Positions 56,215-63,718 of a DNA stretch of 64,000 nt are shown here, piece by piece. Made by a program: the position numbers and the translations under genes. The DNA comes from Flavisolibacter amylovorans (GTDB lineage: Bacteria > Bacteroidota > Bacteroidia > Chitinophagales > Chitinophagaceae): assembly GCF_039541815.1 (NCBI RefSeq), contig NZ_BAABGY010000006.1, positions 372,001 to 436,000 on the forward strand, in the 5' to 3' direction. Below the pieces are notes generated by a model. It was not told the origin of the DNA, ran no database searches, and saw only the letters and a list, made by a program, of their open reading frames with translations. The stretch's first letter is position 1; each line of letters begins with the position of its first letter.

Positions 56215-57009
56215 ATGCAGCAATACCTGGATCTCCTGAGGCATATCCTGGATACCGGCGTCGTGAAGAGCGACCGCACCGGCACGGGTACCATCAGCAC
56301 CTTCGGCTACCAGATGCGCTTCGACCTCGAGGCCGGCTTCCCGCTGGTGACCACCAAGAAGGTGCACCTCAAGAGCATCATCTACGAGCTCCTGTGGTTT
56401 CTGCGTGGCGACACCAACATCGCCTGGCTGAAGGAGCACGGCGTTTCGATCTGGGATGAGTGGGCCGATGCCGACGGCAACCTCGGGCCGGTATACGGTA
56501 AGCAATGGCGCAGCTGGGAAGGCGCGGGTGGCGGCACCATCGACCAGATCACGGACGTACTGCAGCAGATCAAAACAAACCCCGACAGCCGCCGGATGTT
56601 GGTGAGCGCCTGGAACGTGAGCGAGCTGCCGCAGATGGCGCTGATGCCCTGCCATGCGCTGTTCCAATTCTATGTGGCCAACGGGCGCCTGAGCTGTCAG
56701 CTCTATCAACGCTCGGCCGACGTCTTCCTCGGGGTGCCGTTCAACATTGCGTCCTATGCGTTGCTGACGATGATGATGGCGCAGGTGTGCGGGCTTCGTT
56801 CCGGAGACTTCATTCATACCTTCGGCGACGTGCACATCTACCAGAACCACCTCGAGCAGGTGCGTACGCAGCTGGAGCGGGCGCCGCACGGGCTGCCCAC
56901 GATGCGCCTGAACCCCGAAGTGACCGACCTGTTCGCGTTCCGCTACGAGGACTTCACCCTTGAGAACTACGTGTCGCATCCCGCCATCAAAGCCCCTGTT
57001 GCCGTATGA
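56215..57009 (+). CDS. thyA: Thymidylate synthase
   Basis: 264-residue ThyA, which methylates dUMP to dTMP using methylene-tetrahydrofolate and leaves dihydrofolate. Length equals E. coli ThyA and the catalytic cysteine is C146 in LMPCHALFQFYV. SDRTGTGTISTFGYQMRFDL, the YQRSADVFLGVPFNIASYA block and HIYQNHLEQV are diagnostic. The stop overlaps the folA start (ATGA), pairing the enzyme with the reductase that recycles its product. Confidence 0.99.
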   Translation: MQQYLDLLRHILDTGVVKSDRTGTGTISTFGYQMRFDLEAGFPLVTTKKVHLKSIIYELLWFLRGDTNIAWLKEHGVSIWDEWADADGNLGPVYGKQWRSWEGAGGGTIDQITDVLQQIKTNPDSRRMLVSAWNVSELPQMALMPCHALFQFYVANGRLSCQLYQRSADVFLGVPFNIASYALLTMMMAQVCGLRSGDFIHTFGDVHIYQNHLEQVRTQLERAPHGLPTMRLNPEVTDLFAFRYEDFTLENYVSHPAIKAPVAV

Positions 57010-57512
57010 TCCTGAGCCTGCTGGTGGCGGCCGACGAAGCCAACGTGATCGGGAAGGACAACCAATTGCCCTGGCACCTGCCCAACGACCTGAAATATTT
57101 CAAGAACCTCACCTGGGGCGCGCCCATCCTCATGGGCCGCAAGACCTTCGACTCGATCGGCAAGCCGCTCCCGGGCCGCTATTCGATCGTGATCACGCGT
57201 AACCAGGAGTGGCGGCACGATGGGGTGGAAGTGGTGCATTCGGTGGAGGACGCCATCGAGGCCGCGCAACGCCACCACGTCAACGAGCTGTTCCTCATCG
57301 GCGGCGCCGAGATCTTTAACAGCGCGCTTCCGCAGGCGAACCGCATCTACCTTACCCGCATCCACCACCGCTTCGACGGCGATACCTGGTTTCCGGAGCT
57401 GCCCGCAACGGAGTGGGCGCTGGTGAAAGAAACACCGGCTCCTGCCGATGATAAGAATCCCTGGCCGCACACGTTCCAGGTTTGGGAGCGGGTTCGTGAA
57501 GGAGCGGCGTAG
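57006..57512 (+). CDS. folA: Dihydrofolate reductase
   Basis: 168-residue DHFR reducing dihydrofolate with NADPH. VAADEANVIGKDNQLPWHLP with the DLKYFKNLT helix holds the active-site acidic residue and Met20-like loop. ILMGRKTFDSIGKPLPGR and FLIGGAEIFNSALPQANRIY are the NADPH contacts. It is translationally coupled to thyA. The dispersed repeat copy 2 begins at its stop codon. Confidence 0.98.
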   Translation: MILSLLVAADEANVIGKDNQLPWHLPNDLKYFKNLTWGAPILMGRKTFDSIGKPLPGRYSIVITRNQEWRHDGVEVVHSVEDAIEAAQRHHVNELFLIGGAEIFNSALPQANRIYLTRIHHRFDGDTWFPELPATEWALVKETPAPADDKNPWPHTFQVWERVREGAA

Positions 57513-57718
57513 AGAGAAGGAACGCGGATGGTACGGATTTGATACGATAGGCGCGGATGTGTTGGCCACCTGTCGTTGCTTTGCTTTCTGGTCCTGCGTA
57601 AGTAGGATCGTTGGTAGGATATTTTCTAGCCTGGTGAGCTTAGCGAAAACCTTAGCACCTTCGCTTCTTAGCGGTTAGAAACCTTTCTTCTCTTCCCTCG
57701 CCTTCCTACGACCTGGCC
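57513..57718 (+). repeat. Dispersed ~230-bp repeat, copy 2
   Basis: Begins GAGAGAAGGAACGCGGATGG, continues GGATTTGATACGAT...CGCGGATG, and ends CTTAGCGAAAACCTTAGCAC with CTTCTTAGCGGTTAGAAA. Both ends match 3883-4150 and 61911-62148. Confidence 0.8.
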
Positions 57719-57751
57719 AATCGATTTTGGTATGCCGGTCCATAAGCGACC

Positions 57752-57780
57752 CACTCACGATTGACGATTGACGATTCACG
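57752..57780. repeat. ACGATTGACGATTCACG word array
   Basis: TTGACGATTGACGATTCACG directly upstream of the methyltransferase start. A short relative (CACAATTCACGATTCACG) is at 55670-55687. Confidence 0.6.
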
Positions 57781-57793
57781 TATTTTCGCCGCT

Positions 57794-58591
57794 GTGTACA
57801 GCTCTTCCCGCTTAGCCCTCAAATACCTGCACTATTACCGCACCGCCTATAACGGCAAGGGGCACGGCATGCACTCGCCTTTTGGCTTTCGCTTTATCCT
57901 CGATGTGCTCAACAACCGGCAGCAGCTGCAGCCCCCGCCGGCGATCGACGCCCTACGCGAAGAATTGAGGAATAACCGGACGCTGCTCAGCATCGAGGAC
58001 CTCGGCGCCGGCTCGCGGGTGCAGCCCACGAAGCAGCGTACGGTGGCGCAGCTCGCCCGCGCGGCCGTGAAGCCACCGAAATACGGACAGGTGCTGTACC
58101 GGCTCGCGGCGCTCCATCAGCCCCAAACGATCATCGAGCTCGGCACCTCGCTCGGCATTACCACGGCCTACCTGGCCGCTGCCGTGCCGGGCACCACCGT
58201 CACCACCATTGAGGGCAGCCCCGCCGTGCGGGCGGTAGCACAGCGGAATTTCGAAAGACTGGGGCTCCGCAATATCCGGTCGCTCGGGGGCAACTTCGAC
58301 GAGGTGCTCCCCGAAGTCCTGGCCGGCGCCACTTCCGTGGACCTCGCCTTCATCGACGGCAACCACCGCTACGTGCCCACCATGGATTATTTCAGCCAGT
58401 TACTCGGGAAGCGGCACAACGATACCGTGCTCGTGTTCGACGACATCCACTGGAGCGAAGAGATGGAGCGTGCCTGGACGGAGATCAAGGCCCACCCGGC
58501 GGTGCGTTGCAGCATCGACCTGTTCTTCCTCGGCTTCGTCTTCTTCCGGCAGGAGTTTCATGAGCGGCAGCACTTCACGATCCGGTACTAA
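57794..58591 (+). CDS. Class I SAM-dependent methyltransferase (O-methyltransferase-like)
   Basis: 265-residue protein with the Rossmann methyltransferase motif I as TIIELGTSLGITTAYLAAAV, motif II TTIEGSPAVRAVAQRNFERL, and VDLAFIDGNHRYVPT with DTVLVFDDIHWSEEMERAW downstream, as in O-methyltransferases and related enzymes. The N-terminal YLHYYRTAYNGKGHGMHSPF is a conserved Bacteroidota extension. The substrate is unknown. No ATG is suitably placed; I chose GTG at 57794, with a TATTTTCG element ten bases upstream. A TTG at 57761 lies inside the word array. Confidence 0.87.
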   Translation: MYSSSRLALKYLHYYRTAYNGKGHGMHSPFGFRFILDVLNNRQQLQPPPAIDALREELRNNRTLLSIEDLGAGSRVQPTKQRTVAQLARAAVKPPKYGQVLYRLAALHQPQTIIELGTSLGITTAYLAAAVPGTTVTTIEGSPAVRAVAQRNFERLGLRNIRSLGGNFDEVLPEVLAGATSVDLAFIDGNHRYVPTMDYFSQLLGKRHNDTVLVFDDIHWSEEMERAWTEIKAHPAVRCSIDLFFLGFVFFRQEFHERQHFTIRY

Positions 58592-58593
58592 GC

Positions 58594-58692
58594 GACAGGG
58601 AAGACGGATTTTACGGATCTCGCTGATAAGAACGGATCCGTATCCGTCAAGATCCGCAGCATCCGTTTCATCTGTGTTCCTTCTCTCTGCCC
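58594..58692. repeat. Inverted ACGGATTTTACGGATC / GATCCGCAGCATCCGTTT element
   Basis: Left arm ACGGATTTTACGGATCTCGC and right arm GATCCGCAGCATCCGTTTCA flank ACGGATCCGT. It ends GTGTTCCTTCTCTCTGCC, the reverse complement of the start of the dispersed repeat, so it may be an inverted end fragment. Confidence 0.7.
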
Positions 58693-58709
58693 GGCATTAA
58701 AAAAACTAC

Positions 58710-58717
58710 TACCTTTC
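58710..58717 (+). promoter_or_regulatory. Promoter -7-like element TACCTTTC for the transhydrogenase operon
   Basis: One mismatch from TAnnTTTG, 26 bases ahead of pntA. Confidence 0.5.
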
Positions 58718-58742
58718 GCGGGTAACGAAATCAGCCCTACTT

Positions 58743-59858
58743 ATGACGATCGGTGTGTTGCAAGAGCCCTCTTTCGAAAACCGGGTGTCGCTGCTTCCGG
58801 AGGCAGTGGCCGCCCTGACCAAAAAAGGCATTTCGGTGCTGGTGGAATCCGGCGCCGGCGCCCGCGCCTATGCGCCCGACGCCGACTATACCGCCGCCGG
58901 CGCCCGTATTGCTACGGCCGCGGAGGTCGCTGCCGCTTCCGATGTGCTCCTCGCCATCCATCGCCCGCAGGGCACCCTGCCTGCCGGGAAGGTGCTGATC
59001 GGGGTGTACCAGCTGCTTTCCGATCCGGCCGGCCTGCGCACCTTCCAGGAAGGTGGCCACACGGTGTTCAGCCTCGACCTGCTGCCCCGCACCACCCGTG
59101 CCCAGAGCATGGACGTACTGTCGTCGCAGGCCAATATCTCCGGCTATAAGGCCGTGCTGCTTGCCGCGCAGCTTTATCCCCGCTACTTCCCGATGTTCAT
59201 GACCGCGGCGGGCTCCATCGCGCCCGCCAAGGTGCTGATCCTGGGTGCCGGCGTGGCCGGGCTGCAGGCCATCGCCACCGCGCGCCGCCTTGGGGCCGTA
59301 GTGGAGGTGTTCGATACGCGTCCCGCCGTAAAGGAGGAGGTGATGAGCCTCGGCGCCAAGTTCGTGGAAGTGGAAGGCGCCGCCGATGCCTCGAAGGCCG
59401 GTGGCTATGCCGTGGAGCAGACCGAGGAATACAAGCAGAAGCAGGCGGCCCGCATCGGCGAGAGCATCGTGAAGGCCGACATCGTCATCACCACCGCGCA
59501 GATCCCGGGCCGCAAGGCGCCGATTTTGGTGCAGGAGGAAATGCTGCGCCGCATGCGCGCCGGCTCGGTCATCATCGACCTGGCCGCGTCCACCGGCGGC
59601 AACACGCCCTTTACGAAAAACAACGAAACCGTGGTGGAAGGCGGCGTTACCATCGTCGGCAACTCCAACCTGCCGGCCACGATGCCCTCCGACGCCAGCA
59701 AACTCTACGGCAAGAACATCCTGAACTTCCTGCAGCTCCTCACCACGAAGGAAGGTGCGCTGCACCTCAACTGGGACGACGACCTCGTGAAGGGTGCCTG
59801 TGTGACGCACGAAGGCAAAGTCGTACACGAGCGCCTGCAGGGAACACTTGCCTCCTGA
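58743..59858 (+). CDS. pntA: NAD(P) transhydrogenase subunit alpha, part 1 (NAD-binding)
   Basis: 371-residue dI domain that binds NAD(H). MTIGVLQEPSFENRVSLLPE opens it; the Rossmann loop is LILGAGVAGLQAIATARRLG with VVEVFDTRP after it. DIVITTAQIPGRKAPILV and VIIDLAASTGGNT are family motifs. The enzyme couples hydride transfer between NADH and NADP+ to proton entry. Here the E. coli PntA is split in two, as in Rhodospirillum and many Bacteroidota; the membrane part is the next gene. Confidence 0.96.
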   Translation: MTIGVLQEPSFENRVSLLPEAVAALTKKGISVLVESGAGARAYAPDADYTAAGARIATAAEVAAASDVLLAIHRPQGTLPAGKVLIGVYQLLSDPAGLRTFQEGGHTVFSLDLLPRTTRAQSMDVLSSQANISGYKAVLLAAQLYPRYFPMFMTAAGSIAPAKVLILGAGVAGLQAIATARRLGAVVEVFDTRPAVKEEVMSLGAKFVEVEGAADASKAGGYAVEQTEEYKQKQAARIGESIVKADIVITTAQIPGRKAPILVQEEMLRRMRAGSVIIDLAASTGGNTPFTKNNETVVEGGVTIVGNSNLPATMPSDASKLYGKNILNFLQLLTTKEGALHLNWDDDLVKGACVTHEGKVVHERLQGTLAS

Positions 59859-59893
59859 TCAAACCTAAATCAACTCACGTTCAATAGCTGCAC

Positions 59894-60220
59894 ATGAATC
59901 CTTTAGTGAATCCGGTAGTGGAGTGGATCGCCAACAACCGGGAAATGTTCTACATCGTGATCCTGATGATCTTCGTAGGTATCGAGATCATCGGGCGCGT
60001 TCCGTCGGTACTGCATACCCCGCTCATGAGCGGCGCCAATGCCATCCACGGCGTGGTGATCATCGGCGCCATCATCGTGATGGGTTCGGCAAAGTCCGAC
60101 GATTATTTTGCGCTCACCCTCGGCTTCCTGGCCGTGGTGCTGGGCACCCTCAACGTGGTGGGCGGCTTTGTGGTGACCGACCGGATGCTGGAAATGTTCA
60201 AATCGAAAAAGAAGAAGTAG
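59894..60220 (+). CDS. NAD(P) transhydrogenase subunit alpha, part 2 (membrane)
   Basis: 108-residue membrane subunit (PntAB-like) with three helices: FYIVILMIFVGIEIIGRVPS, IHGVVIIGAIIVMG and FALTLGFLAVVLGTLNVVGG, then FVVTDRMLEMFKSKKKK. Corresponds to the C-terminal membrane part of E. coli PntA. Thirty-five bases after part 1 and 4 before pntB. Confidence 0.94.
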   Translation: MNPLVNPVVEWIANNREMFYIVILMIFVGIEIIGRVPSVLHTPLMSGANAIHGVVIIGAIIVMGSAKSDDYFALTLGFLAVVLGTLNVVGGFVVTDRMLEMFKSKKKK

Positions 60221-60224
60221 TCCT

Positions 60225-61814
60225 ATGGAAGAGAACCTCAACGTACTGGATAGTATCCTCACCTTCGTCTACCTCATCGCTTCGGTCACCTTCATCATCG
60301 GACTGAAGATGCTGTCGCACCCGGAGACGGCCCGGAAGGGCAACCTCATCGCCGCCGGCGGCATGACCCTCGCCATTTTCGGTACCATCTTCCTGTACCA
60401 GAACCCGCTCAATAACTTCGAGCGCGAGCGCCTGCACAACCTGCCGCTGATCTTTCTCGCCCTTGTGGTGGGTACGGTGATCGGCGTGCTGAGCGCCCGG
60501 CGCGTCAAGATGACGGCGATGCCCGAGATGGTGAGCCTTTTCAATGGCATGGGCGGGGCCTGCGCCGCGCTCATCTCCATCCTCGAATTCAACCACTACC
60601 TGAAAAGCCACTTCATCCAGGAAGTGGCGCTGCCCGGCGATTTCTCCGTGATCGGGCAGGGCGAGCTGGCGGTGCCCTACGGCAAGCTGGCCGTGATCTT
60701 CCTCGGCCTCATCATCGGGTCGGTTTCCTTTGCCGGCTCCATGATCGCCTGGGGCAAGCTCAATGGCAAGGTCAAGGATTACTCCTTCCGCGGGCAGCAC
60801 CTCGTGAACCTCGGGATGCTGGCGGCCATCATCGGCATCTCCGTTATCCTGCTGTCGACCATCTCTTCTTCGTTCTCTACCGACGCGGTGAGCGGCGAGC
60901 TGACGAATACGGCCAACAGGGTACGGATACAGGCGCCGCTGTTGAAGTTCGTGCACTTCGATACGTCCGTATATGTACTGTTCTATGCGCTCTTTTTCCT
61001 GTCGCTGGCCTACGGCGTGCTGTTCGTGCTGCCCATCGGCGGTGCCGACATGCCCGTGGTGATCTCGCTGCTCAACTCGTTTACGGGCGTAGCTGCGGCC
61101 TGCGGCGGCTTCCTCTACGACAACAAGGTGATGCTCACAGGCGGTATCCTCGTAGGTGCGGCCGGAACGCTGCTCACCATCCTGATGTGCCGTGCCATGA
61201 ACCGCTCGCTCAAGAACGTGCTCATTGGCTCCTTTGGCGGTGGGGCGGCGGTGGGTGCTGCAGCAGGAACCAAAGACCAGGGTGCTTATAAAGAGATCTC
61301 GCTCTCCGATGCGGCGGTGGTGATGGCCTATGCCAACAAGGTATTTATCGTGCCGGGCTACGGCCTCGCGGTGGCCCAGGCGCAGCATGCCTGCCATGAG
61401 TTGGAGAAGCTCCTTAACGAAAAGGGTGTGGAAGTGAAATACGCCATCCACCCCGTGGCCGGCCGGATGCCCGGGCACATGAACGTGCTGCTGGCCGAGG
61501 CCGACGTATCCTACGAGCGCCTTCAGGAAATGGAGCAGGCCAACGACGAGTTCCCGACCACCGACGTGGTGCTGATCCTGGGTGCCAACGACGTGGTGAA
61601 CCCCGCTGCCAAGAACGACCCGGCCTCACCCATCTACGGCATGCCCATCCTCGACGTGGAGCTGGCCAAGACCGTGATCGTGAACAAGCGCTCGATGAAG
61701 CCGGGTTATGCCGGCATCGAGAACGACCTGTTCTTCCAGCCCAAGACCTCCATGCTGTTCGGCGATGCCAAAAAGGTGCTGCAGGACCTGATCGGGGAGA
61801 TCAAGAGCCTGTAG
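60225..61814 (+). CDS. pntB: NAD(P) transhydrogenase subunit beta
   Basis: 529-residue PntB. The N-terminal 340 residues form about nine membrane helices with GGMTLAIFGTIFL, MPEMVSLFNGMGGACAALIS and MPVVISLLNSFTGVAAACGG. The C-terminal dIII domain binds NADP(H): VFIVPGYGLAVAQAQHA, IHPVAGRMPGHMNVLLAEA, LILGANDVVNPAA and MKPGYAGIENDLFF. Together with the two alpha parts it makes the proton-translocating enzyme, a likely NADPH source. A GGAACAATGG array starts near its stop. Confidence 0.97.
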   Translation: MEENLNVLDSILTFVYLIASVTFIIGLKMLSHPETARKGNLIAAGGMTLAIFGTIFLYQNPLNNFERERLHNLPLIFLALVVGTVIGVLSARRVKMTAMPEMVSLFNGMGGACAALISILEFNHYLKSHFIQEVALPGDFSVIGQGELAVPYGKLAVIFLGLIIGSVSFAGSMIAWGKLNGKVKDYSFRGQHLVNLGMLAAIIGISVILLSTISSSFSTDAVSGELTNTANRVRIQAPLLKFVHFDTSVYVLFYALFFLSLAYGVLFVLPIGGADMPVVISLLNSFTGVAAACGGFLYDNKVMLTGGILVGAAGTLLTILMCRAMNRSLKNVLIGSFGGGAAVGAAAGTKDQGAYKEISLSDAAVVMAYANKVFIVPGYGLAVAQAQHACHELEKLLNEKGVEVKYAIHPVAGRMPGHMNVLLAEADVSYERLQEMEQANDEFPTTDVVLILGANDVVNPAAKNDPASPIYGMPILDVELAKTVIVNKRSMKPGYAGIENDLFFQPKTSMLFGDAKKVLQDLIGEIKSL

Positions 61815-61857
61815 GTATGGGGAACAATGGAACAGGGAATAAGGAATTTTGAATGAT

Positions 61858-61886
61858 GAAGGAGGGACGCGCGTTCCTCCTTTCTT
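61858..61886 (+). terminator. Intrinsic terminator of pnt operon
   Basis: AAGGAGGGA / TTCCTCCTT stem followed by TCTTATG. Confidence 0.65.
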
Positions 61887-61910
61887 ATGGGGATTGGAGA
61901 AGCGATTGGG

Positions 61911-62148
61911 CCAACAGGAGAGAAGGAACGCAGATGTCACGGATTGATTACGATCGGCGCGGATGATTGCATCAAGCGCTTTCTGAGCTGCGTCGACCAG
62001 TCTTCTCATCCATAAGATCTTTTTGTACGATGTATCGAAGCCATCTTCATTGTTGGTAGGATTAGATCAATGACAAGCCGGGCTCTTAGCGAAAACCTTA
62101 GCCCCTTCCCTTCTTAGCGTTAAAAATTCCCTTCTTCTCCTTCTCCTG
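61911..62148 (+). repeat. Dispersed ~230-bp repeat, copy 3
   Basis: Begins GGCCAACAGGAGAGAAGGAA then CGCAGATGTCACGGATTG, shares ATAAGATCTTTTTG and TTGGTAGGAT with copies 1 and 2, and ends CTTAGCGAAAACCTTAGCCC with CTTCTTAGCGTTAAAAA. Confidence 0.8.
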
Positions 62149-62228
62149 CCTAAAGTGTTCCCTGTTCCTTATTCCCTGTTCCATTGTTCAAAAGCCCCGT
62201 AGCCACCTATAGTGAGCGATCGGTCTGC

Positions 62229-62266
62229 GACAAATCTGAAATCTGAGATCTGAAATCTGAGATATT
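62229..62266. repeat. AATCTGAAATCTGAGATC word array
   Basis: AATCTGAAATCTGAGATCTG iterated immediately upstream of the RsmF-type gene. Confidence 0.65.
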
Positions 62267-62272
62267 TGCTTC

Positions 62273-63649
62273 ATGCCTATTCCCGAAAAACTGCTGCAAT
62301 CCCTCGAGGGTGTGCCCGGCTACGACCGCGCGGCATTTACGGCCGTTCATGAATCCGGTGCGCAGGTGACATCTCTCCGCCTTAACCCGGCCAAGCCCAC
62401 CGACGGCGCGCAGCTGCCGCTGGCAGAGCGCATTCCCTGGACCCGATCGGGCTATTACCTAACCCGGCGCCCGTCTTTCACGTTCGACCCGCTCTTTCAT
62501 GCCGGCACCTACTATGTGCAGGAGGCTTCCAGTATGTTCGTGGAGCAGGCGCTGCTGCAGCATACCGACGGAAGCACGCCGCTCACTGCGCTCGACCTCT
62601 GCGCAGCGCCGGGCGGCAAGAGCACGCACCTGCAGTCGCTGCTGCCCGAAGGCTCGCTGCTGGTGAGCAACGAGGTGATCAAGAGCCGCGCGGCCATCCT
62701 CGTGGAGAACCTCACGAAGTGGGGCGCCGACAACGTGGTGGTCACCAACAACGACCCGCAGCACTTTGCCCGCCTCGGCGGCTTTTTCGAGGTAATGGTG
62801 GTGGATGCGCCCTGCAGTGGCTCCGGCCTCTTCCGCCGCGATCCCGAGGCCATCAACGAGTGGAGTACCGACAACGTACAGCTGTGCCAGGGGCGCCAGC
62901 AGCGCATCCTCGCCGATGCCTGGCCGGCGCTTAGGGAAGACGGCCTGCTGATCTACTCCACCTGCTCGTATTCGCCAGAGGAAGACGAGGCCATCCTCGA
63001 CTGGCTTTCGGAAAGCTTCGCGGTGGAGTCGCTCCCGGTTCGCCTGCAGGAGGGCTGGGGTATCGTAGAAGTACGGTCGCCCGGCGGCGGCGCCTGGGGC
63101 TACCGGTTTTACCCCGACAAGGTAAAAGGAGAGGGGTTCTTCCTGGCGGCGTTCCGCAAGCGCGAATCGGCCCCGGCTGCGAAAGGGAAAGTGCAGCGTC
63201 CCGAGCTTGTGCCTGCCAAAGAAGCGGGGACGCTCGAACGTTGGGTGCAGGCCGACGGGCTGCGCTTCCTGCGGCACAGCGGGCGAATTTTCGCGCTGCC
63301 CGAGCCGCTGCTCTCGTCGTTCACGACGCTGCAAGGGGCGCTCTACATCCAGAATGCAGGCCTGGGTATCGGGGAGGCCATCCGCGACAAGCTCATTCCC
63401 GATCATGCGCTCGCACTGAGTCCGCGCCTGCACCCCTCGGTTCCGCGTACGGAGCTCGACGCGGCCCTGGCGGTGCGCTACCTGCAACGGGCCGACTTCG
63501 CGCTCGACACGCAGAAAGGCTGGCAGGCCGTCACGTATGGAGGGTACCCGCTTGGCTGGATCAATGCGCTGCCCAACCGCCTCAACAACTATTACCCACG
63601 CGAGTGGCGCATCCGCAGCGCGGGCAACGACGCCACTTTTGAAAAATAA
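62273..63649 (+). CDS. RsmF/NOL1-NOP2-Sun type RNA (cytosine-5) methyltransferase
   Basis: 458-residue SAM-dependent m5C RNA methyltransferase. The SAM motif is LDLCAAPGGKSTHLQSLLP near residue 105. Motif IV VVDAPCSGSGLFRR and motif VI IYSTCSYSPEEDEAILDWL carry the two catalytic cysteines. YYVQEASSM is the family's N-terminal signature. The region beyond about 295 is a PUA-like RNA-binding domain ending LGWINALPNRLNNYYPREWR. The target is probably 16S rRNA, but position cannot be read from sequence. Confidence 0.93.
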   Translation: MPIPEKLLQSLEGVPGYDRAAFTAVHESGAQVTSLRLNPAKPTDGAQLPLAERIPWTRSGYYLTRRPSFTFDPLFHAGTYYVQEASSMFVEQALLQHTDGSTPLTALDLCAAPGGKSTHLQSLLPEGSLLVSNEVIKSRAAILVENLTKWGADNVVVTNNDPQHFARLGGFFEVMVVDAPCSGSGLFRRDPEAINEWSTDNVQLCQGRQQRILADAWPALREDGLLIYSTCSYSPEEDEAILDWLSESFAVESLPVRLQEGWGIVEVRSPGGGAWGYRFYPDKVKGEGFFLAAFRKRESAPAAKGKVQRPELVPAKEAGTLERWVQADGLRFLRHSGRIFALPEPLLSSFTTLQGALYIQNAGLGIGEAIRDKLIPDHALALSPRLHPSVPRTELDAALAVRYLQRADFALDTQKGWQAVTYGGYPLGWINALPNRLNNYYPREWRIRSAGNDATFEK

Positions 63650-63718
63650 TCTACATATTTGTATACCCGCCCCACCGGCGGCCTGCTACCTGTCTGAACA
63701 CTGAAACGTTCCACCACC

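Larger units (their letters stand above)
61815..62190. repeat. Inverted GGGAACAATGGAACAGGG / CCCTGTTCCATTGTTC element enclosing a dispersed repeat copy
   Basis: Left arm GGGGAACAATGGAACAGGGA (61818-61850) and right arm GTTCCCTGTTCCTTATTCCC with CTGTTCCATTGTTC (62157-62190) are complementary. The dispersed repeat copy 3 lies between them. Confidence 0.75.
61815..62272. other. Repeat-filled intergenic region after pntB
   Basis: 458 bases with no gene. It contains a terminator, an inverted word array, the third dispersed repeat and an ATCTGA array, in that nested order. Confidence 0.75.
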
